Counted from the stretch's first letter, positions 8,091-17,485 are shown. The stretch: 64,000 nucleotides of DNA from Sphingomonas sp. Leaf22 (GCF_001421715.1 NZ_LMKP01000023.1:134044-198043), one strand, 5' to 3'. Numbers and translations: made by a program. Notes: a model not told the origin generated them from the sequence alone.

Positions 8091-9752
8091 TTACCGGCAG
8101 GTCGTTCCTTCGCCCGGATCGAGGTCGAGGCAGCGGCCGTCGATCTCGTTTTTGGGTACCGGCAGGCGGATCGTCGCGGCCAGCGTCGGCAGGATGTCGA
8201 CGGTTTCGACGCCGAACGGCTCCTCGAACCCGCCCTGACCCTTTCGCCAGAACAGGATCGGCACGCGGCGGTCATAGTCCCAGAAGCTGCCATGCGTGGC
8301 GACGGAGGTGCCGGCGACCGGATGCGGGACGGTCAGCACGCGCGGCTTCATCGCGACCAGCAGATCGCCCGAGCGCGCCGGATAATAGGATGCGCGCGCC
8401 CGTTCGATCAGCGACCATGTTTCGGGCGGCGTGTTCGGCACCGTCGTCGCGAGGATCTGCGCGCGGGTGAACACCGCCTGCGTCTGCGGATGGGCGGAGA
8501 ACATCGCGATCGCTTCGCGTTCGACCGCGACCTTCTGCGCCGCCGTCAGTTTGATGTCGTACCAGACATCGCCATTGACGCCGCCGAACAGCACCGGACC
8601 GGCGATCTTCAGCTTATCGCCGATCGCCTTGCCGATGCGGTCGACGGTCAAGTCGCCGTCGAGGCGCACCGCGTCGGGTACGGCATGGTGCGCCAGCCGT
8701 TCGCTAGCATCGCTGCCGCCATGATCGGCGGTCAGCACGACCTGATAATCGACGCCGGTCGCGTCGAGCACGCGGAAGAATTCGCCGAGGCTCTGGTCGA
8801 GCGAGGTCAGTTGCAGGCACATCTCGCTGCCCTCGGTGCCATAGCCATGGCCGACATAGTCGGTGGCCGACGCGCCGATCGAGATGATGTCGGTCTGCGG
8901 ACCCTGACCCAGTTTCATGTCCTGGATCAGGCCGGCGGCAAGTGCGAGTACCGCCGCGTCATATTCGGGCGACCGCCGGAAATTGGCGATATCGCCCGCC
9001 GCGCGTTCGAACCGGCCGGTGCCGATGGTCTTGTCACCGACCCGTACCGCGCGTGCCAGCGGCTGGCAGAAGGTGGGTAGCGTCATCGCCGGCTGCGCGG
9101 TCGCGATCCGCGTGGCGACGGCGGCGTTGGCTCGGGCCACGACCGGCGGCATTGCCCGGCCGGCATAGCTGACGAAGCCGTCCTTGCCGAACCACCAGAG
9201 TTCGTCGACCTTGTGGCCGCCCATCATCACCGCCGCGCGGTCCTTGCCCGCGACCGACACGACACGGGTGCGGGGATCGGCGGCCTTCATCCGTTCGCCG
9301 AGCGTCGGCACCATCAGGTGGGCGTCGGACACCGTATAGTTGTCGAAGGTCGACCCGGAGACGCGTTCGTCTTCCGCGCAATAGACCTTGAACCCCGGAC
9401 GGGTGTTGCTGCGCTGGTCGATCCAGTCGTTGGCGATGATGCCGGTGCGCGACGGACGCGATCCGGTGAGGATCGTCGAATGGCCGGGACAGGTCTCGGT
9501 CGCGGCATGGCTCTGATATCCCGACGGGAATACCACCCCCTGCATCAACCGGGCGAAACCGCCGGTGAAGCGACCGCGATATTCGGCGAACAGATCGGCC
9601 GAGAATTGATCGACCGAGATCGCGACGATCAGCCGGGGCGGGGTCGCCGGATAGGTCGGCGGGGCCGGATCGGCGGCGGCGGGCGCGGCGGTCTGCGCCA
9701 GCGCGGGGGTAGCGGTTGCCAGCAACAGCGCGGCAAGGGAAACGAGGCGCAT
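8091..9752 (-). CDS. PafA/SPAP-type alkaline phosphatase (type I phosphodiesterase superfamily)
   Basis: 553 aa with signal peptide (LVSLAALLLATATPALAQ), so periplasmic. Hydrolyses phosphate monoesters using two zinc ions. The Thr nucleophile lies in ATETCPGHST (about Thr87), with Asn about 21 residues later in IIANDW and a Lys-x-Arg pair in GKDRAA near residue 170. This is the spacing known for the Sphingomonas enzyme SPAP (Thr89, Asn110, Lys171/Arg173). Metal ligands are seen in VDQF, TADHGGSD and THGS. It shares a 52-base divergent intergenic region with the dsbD-like gene. Confidence 0.9.
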   Translation of the reverse strand: MRLVSLAALLLATATPALAQTAAPAAADPAPPTYPATPPRLIVAISVDQFSADLFAEYRGRFTGGFARLMQGVVFPSGYQSHAATETCPGHSTILTGSRPSRTGIIANDWIDQRSNTRPGFKVYCAEDERVSGSTFDNYTVSDAHLMVPTLGERMKAADPRTRVVSVAGKDRAAVMMGGHKVDELWWFGKDGFVSYAGRAMPPVVARANAAVATRIATAQPAMTLPTFCQPLARAVRVGDKTIGTGRFERAAGDIANFRRSPEYDAAVLALAAGLIQDMKLGQGPQTDIISIGASATDYVGHGYGTEGSEMCLQLTSLDQSLGEFFRVLDATGVDYQVVLTADHGGSDASERLAHHAVPDAVRLDGDLTVDRIGKAIGDKLKIAGPVLFGGVNGDVWYDIKLTAAQKVAVEREAIAMFSAHPQTQAVFTRAQILATTVPNTPPETWSLIERARASYYPARSGDLLVAMKPRVLTVPHPVAGTSVATHGSFWDYDRRVPILFWRKGQGGFEEPFGVETVDILPTLAATIRLPVPKNEIDGRCLDLDPGEGTTCR

Positions 9753-9804
9753 CGGGTACTCCGCGGACGGTGCATCCGTCCTCGAACTCCGCTACTCCCC
9801 GACC

Positions 9805-11835
9805 ATGACAGCAGCAAGAATAGTATCGGGTCGAATCGCCTTGTTGCTCACCGGGCTGCTGGCGCTGTTGCTGGGTAGCGGGCCGGCGGCGGCGCAGGTT
9901 CCGGGGCAGCGGCACGTGCAGATGCGGATCGTCGCCGAAAGCGACGCGCCCGCTGCCGGATCGCGCGTCGCGATCGCGCTGGTGTCGGTGCCCGATGCCG
10001 GCTGGCACGGCTATTGGCAGAATCCGGGTGCGGTGGGGACCCAGCCCCGGCTCGACTGGACGTTGCCGGCCGGTGCGAGCGTCGGCGACCTCCGCTATCC
10101 GGTGCCCGAACGGCTGACCGTCGCGGGCATCATGAACTATGTCTATGAACGCCCCTGGACGTTGCTTACCGAGTTGCGGGTGCCGGCGGGACTGGCCGTC
10201 GGTACGAGGCTGCCGATCCGGCTGGCGATCGATTATCTGGTCTGCACGCGCGAAATCTGCGTGCCGGAAAAGGCGGTGCTGACCGCCGATCTGACCGTCG
10301 GCGATGGTGCGATCGATCCGGCACGGCGCGCGGCGTTCGATGGCTGGCGGCGTGCCCTGCCCAGACCGATCGGATCGCCGGCCGTGTTCCAGCCCGGCGA
10401 GCAGCTGCGGTTGCGCGTGCCGTTTCCGGCCGATGTCGCGATCGGCAACGCCTATTTCTTTCCGCTGACCGAGAATGCCGTCGAGTATGACGCGCCACAG
10501 ACGATCCGGCGCGACGGCGACGCGATCGTCGTCACGACGAAAGGCACCGGGCGTCCGGCGGTCCTCGAAGGCGTGCTGGCGACCGGACAAGGTCAGGGGT
10601 TCGCGATTCGCGCGACACCGGGAGTCGTCGCCGCGCCCGCCGAACCGGCACCGGTCCGCGCCGCGCTGATCGCGTTTGCCGGGGCGCTGCTGGGTGGGTT
10701 GCTGCTCAACATCATGCCGTGCGTCTTTCCGATCCTGAGCCTGAAGGCGTTGAGCCTTGCCCGATCGGGCGAGTCGGCGGCCCATGCGCGCGCGGAGGGG
10801 GTGGCGTACACCGCCGGTGCGGTGGCGATGTGCCTGCTGCTCGGCGGTGCGCTGCTGGCGATCCGCGCGGCGGGCGTGGCGGCGGGCTGGGCGTTTCAGC
10901 TGACCGATCCGCGGGTCGTGCTGCTGTTGCTGGTGCTGACCGGCGGCATCGCGCTGAACCTTGCCGGGCTGTTCGAACTGCCGACGCCGCAGGTGGGCGC
11001 GCGCAGCGGGCGGGGCGGGGCGTTCGCGACCGGCGCGCTGGCCGCGTTCGTCGCGACGCCGTGTACCGGGCCGTTCATGGGCGCGGCGCTGGGATCGGCA
11101 CTGGTCCTGCCGCCGGTCGCGGCGATGGCGGTGTTCGCCGGGCTGGGCTTCGGGCTGGCGCTGCCGTTCCTGCTGCTGGGCTTCGTGCCCGCGCTGCGCC
11201 GTCGCCTGCCGCGACCGGGGGCATGGATGGATGTGTTCCGCAAATGCCTGTCGGTGCCGATGTTCCTGACCGCGCTGGCGCTGGCATGGATATTGGGGCG
11301 CCAGGCGGGCGTCGACGGCATGGCGACGGGACTGGCCGCGCTGCTGGTGGCGGCGCTCGGTCTGTGGTGGACCGGCCGGCGGCAGTTGCGCGGGCGCGAT
11401 CGGCCATGGTGGCCGGGGCTGGCGGCGCTGGTGCTGGCGATCGGTTCGGCCATGCTGGTCGACCGCGCGCCGCCCGCCGGTGCCGCACCGACCGGCATCG
11501 CCGGGGCCGAACCGTTCAGCGAGGCGCGGTTGGCGGCGCTGCGGGCCGAGGGCAAGCCGGTCTTCGCCTATTTCACCGCCGACTGGTGCCTGACGTGCAA
11601 GGTCAACGAACGTGCCGCGATCGAGACTCGGGCGGTCGCCGATGCGTTCGGCAAGGGCGGGGTGAAGGTGCTGGTCGGCGACTGGACCGATGGCGACCCG
11701 GTGCTGGGCCGTTTCATCGAGGCGCATAACCGCGCCGGGGTGCCGCTCTATCTATATTATGCGCCGGGCAGCCGCGATGCCCGGGTTCTGCCGCAGGTAC
11801 TTACGCCGGCGACGCTCACCGATCTCGTCGCCTGA
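9805..11835 (+). CDS. DsbD-family thiol:disulfide interchange protein
   Basis: 676 aa, three-domain layout. A signal sequence is followed by an N-terminal periplasmic domain with a Cys pair in VCTREICVP. The middle section (about residues 290-560) holds multiple membrane helices with the conserved cysteines in MPCVFPILSLKALSL and TPCTGPFMGAALG. The C-terminal thioredoxin domain has ADWCLTCK (Cys595/Cys598). Such proteins carry electrons from cytoplasmic thioredoxin to periplasmic partners such as Dsb or Scs proteins, or methionine-sulfoxide reductases. Whether it is DsbD proper or ScsB-like cannot be settled from sequence alone. Confidence 0.9.
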   Translation: MTAARIVSGRIALLLTGLLALLLGSGPAAAQVPGQRHVQMRIVAESDAPAAGSRVAIALVSVPDAGWHGYWQNPGAVGTQPRLDWTLPAGASVGDLRYPVPERLTVAGIMNYVYERPWTLLTELRVPAGLAVGTRLPIRLAIDYLVCTREICVPEKAVLTADLTVGDGAIDPARRAAFDGWRRALPRPIGSPAVFQPGEQLRLRVPFPADVAIGNAYFFPLTENAVEYDAPQTIRRDGDAIVVTTKGTGRPAVLEGVLATGQGQGFAIRATPGVVAAPAEPAPVRAALIAFAGALLGGLLLNIMPCVFPILSLKALSLARSGESAAHARAEGVAYTAGAVAMCLLLGGALLAIRAAGVAAGWAFQLTDPRVVLLLLVLTGGIALNLAGLFELPTPQVGARSGRGGAFATGALAAFVATPCTGPFMGAALGSALVLPPVAAMAVFAGLGFGLALPFLLLGFVPALRRRLPRPGAWMDVFRKCLSVPMFLTALALAWILGRQAGVDGMATGLAALLVAALGLWWTGRRQLRGRDRPWWPGLAALVLAIGSAMLVDRAPPAGAAPTGIAGAEPFSEARLAALRAEGKPVFAYFTADWCLTCKVNERAAIETRAVADAFGKGGVKVLVGDWTDGDPVLGRFIEAHNRAGVPLYLYYAPGSRDARVLPQVLTPATLTDLVA

Positions 11836-11912
11836 CCCCGAACGCGCTTGCCAGCGCGCGCTTCGCAACGCAGCATAGGGAGAAATTATCGGCAGGCGGC
11901 GTTGGGGGACGA

Positions 11913-13394
11913 ATGGGGCAGGCATTCGACGAGATCTGGGGACATGGTGGGCCGGACAATCCGCGCACCGACCTTGCGGCACTGGCGCGGTGGATGCGCG
12001 AGGTGCCGCCGCACGAGTTGAAACGACGCCTGCAATCGGCCGAGGCGACCTTCCGCCAGCTCGGCATCACCTTTGCCGTCTATGGCGAGAGCGAGGCGGC
12101 GGAGCGGATCATCCCGTTCGACATCGTGCCGCGCGTGTTCAAGGCCGACGAGTGGACCCGCCTGTCCAAGGGGCTGATCCAGCGGACGCAGGCGATCAAC
12201 GCATTCCTCGACGATATCTATGGCGAACGCCGTATCCTGAAAGCAGGCGTGCTGCCCGCCGACCTGATCTTCGGCAACGCACAATTCCGTCCTGAAATCG
12301 CCGGCATCCGGCCGCCGCACGGCGTGTGGGCGCATATTTGCGGCATCGATCTGGTGCGGACCGGGCCGGACGAATTCTTCGTGTTGGAGGATAATGCCCG
12401 TACGCCGTCGGGTGTGTCGTACATGCTGGAGAATCGCGAGGCGATGATCCGGCTGTGCCCCGAACTGTTCCGCAATTTCCGGGTGGCGGCGGTCGACAGC
12501 TATCCAGACCTGCTGCTCGAAACGATGCGATCGGTCGCACCGCCGGGTGCCGGTGCGCATCCCAATTGCGTCGTGCTGACGCCGGGGCATTTCAATTCGG
12601 CCTATTACGAACATAGTTTCCTCGCCGATTCGATGGGAATCGAACTGGTCGAGCCCGCCGATCTGGTCGTCGACGGCGATGTGGTGTGGATGCAGACCAT
12701 TGCCGGCCGGGTCCGGGTCGACGTGATCTATCGCCGGATCGACGACGACTTCATCGACCCCGTCGTGTTCCGCCCCGATTCGCTGTTGGGCGTACCGGGG
12801 CTGATCGCCGCCTATCGCGCGGGCAACGTCGCGCTGGTCAACGCGCCGGGCAACGGCATTGCCGATGACAAGGCGATCTACAGCTACATGCCCGAGATCG
12901 TGAAATTCTATGCGGAGAGCGAGCCGCTGCTCCCCAATGTCGAGACGTGGCGCTGCCGTGAGCCCGACGCGCTGAAATATGTCCTCGATCATCTGGACGA
13001 AGTGGTGGTGAAACTGGTCGATGGCTCCGGCGGCTATGGCATGCTGGTCGGGCCGACCGCGTCGAAAGCGGAGATCGAGGATTTCCGCCGCGCGCTGATC
13101 GCCGAGCCGCAACGCTACATCGCGCAGCCGACGCTGGCGCTGTCGACGGTGCCGACGCTGACCGATACGGGGCTGGCACCCCGCCATGTCGATTTCCGTC
13201 CGTTCGTGCTGACCGGTGCCGACAAGATACAGGTCGTACCGGGCGGCCTGACCCGCGTCGCGCTGAAGGAAGGGTCGCTGGTCGTCAATTCGAGCCAGGG
13301 CGGCGGGACCAAGGACAGTTTCGTGCTGATGGACGATCCGCCCATGCAGTCGCAGACGATGGGCGGCATGACCCAGTCGCAGGGGGGACGCTGA
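11913..13394 (+). CDS. Circularly permuted type 2 ATP-grasp protein
   Basis: 493 aa. First gene of a tight three-gene operon (1-base gap to the next). Recognisable family segments are IPFDIVPRVF, RTQAINAFLDDIYGE, DLVRTGPDEFFVLEDNARTPSGVSYMLENR and, near the end, VVKLVDGSGGYGMLVGP, which is part of the permuted ATP-binding fold. ATP-grasp enzymes join carboxylates to amines. This family, always found with alpha-E and transglutaminase-like partners, has been proposed to make or modify a peptide; the actual product is unknown. The start at ATG 11913 leaves little N-terminal extension. Confidence 0.9.
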   Translation: MGQAFDEIWGHGGPDNPRTDLAALARWMREVPPHELKRRLQSAEATFRQLGITFAVYGESEAAERIIPFDIVPRVFKADEWTRLSKGLIQRTQAINAFLDDIYGERRILKAGVLPADLIFGNAQFRPEIAGIRPPHGVWAHICGIDLVRTGPDEFFVLEDNARTPSGVSYMLENREAMIRLCPELFRNFRVAAVDSYPDLLLETMRSVAPPGAGAHPNCVVLTPGHFNSAYYEHSFLADSMGIELVEPADLVVDGDVVWMQTIAGRVRVDVIYRRIDDDFIDPVVFRPDSLLGVPGLIAAYRAGNVALVNAPGNGIADDKAIYSYMPEIVKFYAESEPLLPNVETWRCREPDALKYVLDHLDEVVVKLVDGSGGYGMLVGPTASKAEIEDFRRALIAEPQRYIAQPTLALSTVPTLTDTGLAPRHVDFRPFVLTGADKIQVVPGGLTRVALKEGSLVVNSSQGGGTKDSFVLMDDPPMQSQTMGGMTQSQGGR

Positions 13395-13395
13395 C

Positions 13396-14334
13396 ATGGC
13401 GATGCTTTCCCGCACGGCCGCCTCGCTCTACTGGCTGGGCCGCTATGTCGAACGCGCCGATTTCCTCGCCCGGCTGGTCGAGGCGACGGTGCGGCTCGAC
13501 GCACTGTCGTCGCGCCCGGCGGGCGATGCGGCATGGGCCAGCGCGCTGGCGGTCAGCTATACCGAGGACAGTTTCGCCGCGACGGACCAGCCGGTGGGGC
13601 AGGCGACGGTCGCGCAGTTCCTGACCCATGACCGCAGCCATCCGGGGTCGATCCTGTGGTGCCTCGACGCCGCGCGCAACAATGCGAAGGCGGTGCGCAC
13701 CGCGCTGACCCGCGACGCATGGACCGCGATCAATCGCGCATGGATCGTCTTCAACGCGCCGCGGGGCGAGGAGGGCGAGGACATTCTCGATCTGGTCGAG
13801 GCGATCAAGGCCGAGGCGCGGGGCTTCGAAGGCGCGGTACAGCGCATGATGAAGAACGAGGCGACGTGGTTCGTCCAGCTGGGCGCGGCGATCGAGCGGG
13901 CGGATAACACCGCGCGGCTGATCGACGTCAAATATCACCTGCTGCTGCCCGAGGGGGAGCGGATCGGCGGTGCGATCGACCGCGATCAATGGACGACGAT
14001 CCTGCAGACCGTATCGGCGGTCACCGCCTATCGCTGGCTCTACAGCGACGGGTTGAAGCCGGCGAGCGTCATCGAGCTGCTGCTGTCGCGGGGCGAGGTG
14101 CCGCGCAGTCTGGCGGCGTGCGTCGATGAAACGGTCGAGATGCTCAACATGCTCGGCAAGCGCACCGGCTTTCAGGGTGAGGCCGATCGCATGGCGCGTG
14201 CCCGGCTGGCGCGGATGCAGAAGACCCGCGCGCATGAGGTCATCGTCAACGGCCTCCACGAATATCTGACCGCTTTCATCCGGGAGAATGCGATGCTCGA
14301 CGCCGCGATCGCCCGCCAGTTCCGCTTCATCTGA
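13396..14334 (+). CDS. Alpha-E domain protein (DUF403)
   Basis: 312 aa, mostly helical. The start (MLSRTAASLYWLGRYVERADFLARL) and later WVQ/AIERADNTARLIDVKYHLLLP-like segments are characteristic of the alpha-E family. It always accompanies circularly permuted ATP-grasp proteins and is thought to be a partner or scaffold in the same reaction; biochemical function is not established. One base separates it from the ATP-grasp gene, and its stop overlaps the next start (TGATG at 14332-14336), so the three genes are almost certainly cotranscribed and translationally coupled. Confidence 0.9.
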   Translation: MAMLSRTAASLYWLGRYVERADFLARLVEATVRLDALSSRPAGDAAWASALAVSYTEDSFAATDQPVGQATVAQFLTHDRSHPGSILWCLDAARNNAKAVRTALTRDAWTAINRAWIVFNAPRGEEGEDILDLVEAIKAEARGFEGAVQRMMKNEATWFVQLGAAIERADNTARLIDVKYHLLLPEGERIGGAIDRDQWTTILQTVSAVTAYRWLYSDGLKPASVIELLLSRGEVPRSLAACVDETVEMLNMLGKRTGFQGEADRMARARLARMQKTRAHEVIVNGLHEYLTAFIRENAMLDAAIARQFRFI

Positions 14335-15119
14335 TGCGGCTGTCGGTCCAACACGAAACGCAGTATCGCTTCAGCGAGCCGCAGGCGCGCGTCGTCCAGC
14401 TGCTGCGCCTGTTTCCCGGCGATACCAGTCAGCAGACGGTGGTGAACTGGCGGATCGACGTCGACTGCGACGCGCGGCTGCGCGAGAGCATCGACGGCTA
14501 CGGCAACCGGACGCGCATGTTGTATGCCGAGGGGCCGGTCGAGACGCTGAACCTGATCGTCACCGGCGAAGCGCTGTTGAGCGAGAGCGAGGGGCCGATC
14601 GAGGGCACCGACGAACCGTTTCCACCCGATCTGTTCCTGCGGACGACGCCGCTGACGATCGCCGACGATGCGATCGCCGCGCTGGCGATGGGCAATGATC
14701 TGGCGGCGATGACGGCGCTGGCGGCGGCGATCCACGCGCGCTGGCCGCTCGACCGGCGACCCACGCCGACGATTCGCAGCGCGCTCGACGCGACGGCGGA
14801 CGACCGGCTGTCGCCGCGCGACATGGCGCAGATCTTCGTCGCCGCTGCCCGCGCGCAGGGCGTTCCGGCGCGCTATGTGTCGGGGTACAGCCTGTCAGGC
14901 GATGACGCGCGCCGTACCGCCGCCCCGCATGCCTGGGCGGAGGCGTTCGTCGCGAATGGCTGGTATGCGTTCGACCCGGCGGTGGGTGGCCGGTCGGGCC
15001 TCGACCACATCCGCGTCGCGGTGGCGCTCGACGCCGCTGCGGCCGCGCCGATTGCGGGCGTGCGGATGGGCGCGGGCGAGGAAGTGCTCGACGTCGATGT
15101 GCGGGTAGAGGAAGCCTAG
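14334..15119 (+). CDS. Transglutaminase-like protein lacking the catalytic cysteine
   Basis: 261 aa. The N-terminal beta domain (MRLSVQHETQYRFSEPQARVVQLL type) and the transglutaminase core are both recognisable. The His region (PHAWAEAFV) and Asp region (YAFDPAVG) are intact. The strand that normally carries the nucleophile (GVCxDFAH-like) reads RLSPRDMAQIF, so Pro or Ser stands where Cys is expected; the DNA at 14809-14826 has no Cys codon. The only Cys in the protein is in the N-terminal domain, near residue 45. It may be an inactive, structural or repurposed member of the ATP-grasp/alpha-E operon. Confidence 0.85.
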   Translation: MRLSVQHETQYRFSEPQARVVQLLRLFPGDTSQQTVVNWRIDVDCDARLRESIDGYGNRTRMLYAEGPVETLNLIVTGEALLSESEGPIEGTDEPFPPDLFLRTTPLTIADDAIAALAMGNDLAAMTALAAAIHARWPLDRRPTPTIRSALDATADDRLSPRDMAQIFVAAARAQGVPARYVSGYSLSGDDARRTAAPHAWAEAFVANGWYAFDPAVGGRSGLDHIRVAVALDAAAAAPIAGVRMGAGEEVLDVDVRVEEA

Positions 15120-15186
15120 ACTCCGCCGCGGCAGGGGGGCGTCGCGAAAGGCGATGGCGGAGGGGGCGCTTCACGAGCGGTTCGTG

Positions 15187-15241
15187 CGCTGAGATCCCCC
15201 TCCACCAGCTTCGCTGGTCCCCCTCCCCGTGCCGGGGAGGA
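15187..15241. repeat. GC-rich palindromic repeat (REP-like), half element
   Basis: Contains ACCAGCTTCGCTGGT (palindrome) and CCTCCCCGTGCCGGGGAGG (palindrome), between the converging transglutaminase-like and pyruvate kinase genes. The same two-palindrome unit recurs at 18801-18931 and 20172-20302. It may double as a terminator. Confidence 0.7.
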
Positions 15242-15250
15242 GCTAGGGCG

Positions 15251-16717
15251 TTACGCCTCGTCTTTCTTGTAGTTCTTCAATTCGTCGCCGACGATTTGCA
15301 CGACGTGCAGCACGTTGGTCGACCCCGGCGTCCCGAACGGCACGCCTGCGCAGACGACGACGCGGTCGCCGGCACCCGCGATATTGTGGCGCAGCACCAT
15401 GCGCTTGGCCTTTGCCACCATTTCCTCGAACGACGCGACGTCGCGCGTATGGACCGCGTGGACACCCCACAACAGCCCCAGCCGGCGCGCCGTATCGATC
15501 TGCGGGGTCAGCACCATGATCGGCACCGCCGGACGCTCGCGCGCGATCCGGCGCGCGGTCGATCCCGATTTGGTGAAGCACAGGATCGCCTTCGCATCGA
15601 CCGTCGCCGCGATGTTCTTGGCGGCTTCGGCCAGCGCGTCGGCGGTGGTCGGATCGGGACGCAGCACGGTGAAGTGGACGCGGTCGCCATGCGCCGGGTC
15701 GCGTTCGACGGCGTGCGAGATGTCGTTCATCATGGTGACCGATTCGACCGGCCAGCTGCCCGCGGCACTTTCTGCCGACAGCATGATCGCGTCGGCACCG
15801 TCATAGACGGCGGTGGCGACGTCGGACACTTCCGCGCGGGTCGGCGAGGGCGAGGTAATCATCGATTCGAGCATCTGCGTCGCGACGACCACCGGGCGGC
15901 CGAGGCGACGGGCGGTCTCGACGATGCGCTTTTGCAGCGGCGGCACCGACTGCGGCGGCAGTTCGACGCCCAGATCGCCGCGCGCGACCATCACGCCGTC
16001 GCACTGCTCCACGATTTCCTCCAGCCGCGCGACCGCCGACGGTTTCTCGATCTTGGCGAGCAGCGCGGCCTTGCCCTGGATCAGCTTGCGCGCCTCGGCC
16101 AGATCCTCCGGTCGCTGCACGAACGACAGCGCGATCCAGTCGACGCCCTGTTCGACGGCGAAGTGCAGGTCGGAAATATCCTTGGGCGTCAGCGCCGCCA
16201 TCGGCAGCACCACGTCGGGGACGTTCAGCCCCTTCGAATTGGACAGCGCGCCGCCGACCACGACCTCGGTCACGATCTTCTGATCGTCATGGTCGAGCAC
16301 GCGCAGCACCAGCTTGCCGTCATCCAGCAGCAGGCGGGCATCGGGAGCGATCGCGGCAAAGATTTCCTGATGCGGCAATTCGACGCGGGTCGCATCGCCG
16401 GGCTCGTTCGACCGGTCGAGCGTGAAACGCTGCCCGGTTTCCAGCATCACCTTGCCCTCCGCGAAGCGGCCGACGCGCAGCTTGGGTCCCTGAAGATCGG
16501 CGAGGATCGTGGTCGGGCGGCCATATTGGCGCTCCAGTCCGCGAATCGCCTCGATCACCGCGATCTTCGACTGCTGGTCGCCATGGCTCATGTTCACCCG
16601 GAAGGCATCGGCACCGGCTTCATACAATTTCGCGATCATTTCCGGCGTGTTGCTGGCGGGACCGAGCGTGGCGAGAACGCGAACCTTGCGCGAACGGGGG
16701 CTAATGGCCTTGGTCAT
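15251..16717 (-). CDS. pyk: Pyruvate kinase
   Basis: 488 aa. Converts phosphoenolpyruvate and ADP to pyruvate and ATP. Family motifs are VRVLATLGPASNTPEMI at the start, FRVNMSHG, DLQGPKLR, AKIEKPSAV (catalytic Lys) and MVARGDLGVELP (metal site), followed by MLESMI and an effector-domain C-terminus. The start is placed at ATG 16717 because GGAG (complement of 16725-16728) sits 7 bases upstream; a GTG two codons earlier would lie too close to it. Confidence 0.97.
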   Translation of the reverse strand: MTKAISPRSRKVRVLATLGPASNTPEMIAKLYEAGADAFRVNMSHGDQQSKIAVIEAIRGLERQYGRPTTILADLQGPKLRVGRFAEGKVMLETGQRFTLDRSNEPGDATRVELPHQEIFAAIAPDARLLLDDGKLVLRVLDHDDQKIVTEVVVGGALSNSKGLNVPDVVLPMAALTPKDISDLHFAVEQGVDWIALSFVQRPEDLAEARKLIQGKAALLAKIEKPSAVARLEEIVEQCDGVMVARGDLGVELPPQSVPPLQKRIVETARRLGRPVVVATQMLESMITSPSPTRAEVSDVATAVYDGADAIMLSAESAAGSWPVESVTMMNDISHAVERDPAHGDRVHFTVLRPDPTTADALAEAAKNIAATVDAKAILCFTKSGSTARRIARERPAVPIMVLTPQIDTARRLGLLWGVHAVHTRDVASFEEMVAKAKRMVLRHNIAGAGDRVVVCAGVPFGTPGSTNVLHVVQIVGDELKNYKKDEA

Positions 16718-16789
16718 AATCACTCTCCGGGCGTTGCGCGCCTGCCTCTAGCCCTTATTCACAAACGATCAACCTTGGAGGCCAATGTC

Positions 16790-17164
16790 ATGGCAACAAT
16801 CGATTCAATGAGCGAACAGGCACAGGCCGCGGCATTCCGCCGTCTGGTGCGTCACCTGCAACATCGCACCGACGCGCAGAATGTCGACCTGATGGGACTG
16901 GCCGGTTTCTGCCGCAACTGCCTTGGCGACTGGCTGGGCGAAGCGGCGGGCGTGTCGAAGGAGGAAGGACGCGAGGCGGTGTACGGCATGCCCTATGCCC
17001 GGTGGAAAGCGACTCACCAGCTTCCCGCCACGCCGGAGCAGATCGCGAAGATGGAGGAAAGCGTCGCGCAGAACCGGACCGACGCCGCGCTCGACGAGGC
17101 GCTGGAGGACAGTTTCCCGGCCAGCGATCCGCCGGCGATGACCGAACCCAAGCTGATCGGTTGA
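16790..17164 (+). CDS. DUF1244 family protein
   Basis: 124 aa. Matches the DUF1244 pattern: AFRRLVRHLQHRTDAQNVDLMGLAGFCRNCL followed by EGREAVYGMPYARWKATHQ. The domain occurs as a stand-alone protein in many proteobacteria and its function is unknown; the two Cys in FCRNC are conserved in the family. The C-terminal 35 residues are acidic and end in a tail not needed for the domain. GGAGG at 16777-16781 fixes the start at 16790. Divergent from pyruvate kinase. Confidence 0.88.
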   Translation: MATIDSMSEQAQAAAFRRLVRHLQHRTDAQNVDLMGLAGFCRNCLGDWLGEAAGVSKEEGREAVYGMPYARWKATHQLPATPEQIAKMEESVAQNRTDAALDEALEDSFPASDPPAMTEPKLIG

Positions 17165-17225
17165 GGCCCGGGCACGGATCGGCTAGGCGCGCCCGTTCCC
17201 TATTCGCGTGAAATTCGAGGACCGC

Positions 17226-17462
17226 ATGACCGACAATGTTTCGGCGGAACAGCTCCGCCTGCTGATCGAACGTATCGAACGGCTGGAAGAAGAAAAGAAG
17301 GGCATCAGCGACGACATCAAGGATGTCTATGGCGAAGCCAAGTCGACCGGGTTCGACGTGAAGACGATGCGCAAGATCATCAGCCTGCGCCGGATGGAAA
17401 AGCATCACCGCGACGAAGCGGACATGCTGCTCGAAACCTACAAGCAGGCACTCGGTATCTGA
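17226..17462 (+). CDS. gapR: GapR-family nucleoid-associated protein (DUF2312)
   Basis: 78 aa from ATG 17226 (GAGG just upstream); a GTG at 17208 would add six residues. The sequence SAEQLRLLIERIERLEEEKKGI...IKDVYGEAKSTGFDVKTMRKIISLR is the DUF2312 signature. GapR of Caulobacter binds overtwisted DNA ahead of replication forks and assists topoisomerases. The N-terminal helix is coiled-coil-like and the C-terminus basic, as in that protein. The ortholog assignment is inferred from the domain and the alphaproteobacterial context. Confidence 0.88.
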   Translation: MTDNVSAEQLRLLIERIERLEEEKKGISDDIKDVYGEAKSTGFDVKTMRKIISLRRMEKHHRDEADMLLETYKQALGI

Positions 17463-17485
17463 ACGCCGGACAAGGGGGCAGCGAC

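Noticed and set aside
9034..11727. 897-codon open frame on the minus strand, antisense to the DsbD-family gene
   Set aside because: Composition is dominated by Arg, Gln and His, there are no recognisable domains, and it is antisense to a conserved membrane protein. It is a GC-rich mirror frame. Its right half even overlaps the phosphatase gene out of frame.
15296..16780. Long plus-strand frame opposite pyruvate kinase
   Set aside because: Only the last 124 codons (from ATG 16790) make sense as the DUF1244 protein; the upstream part is antisense to pyk.
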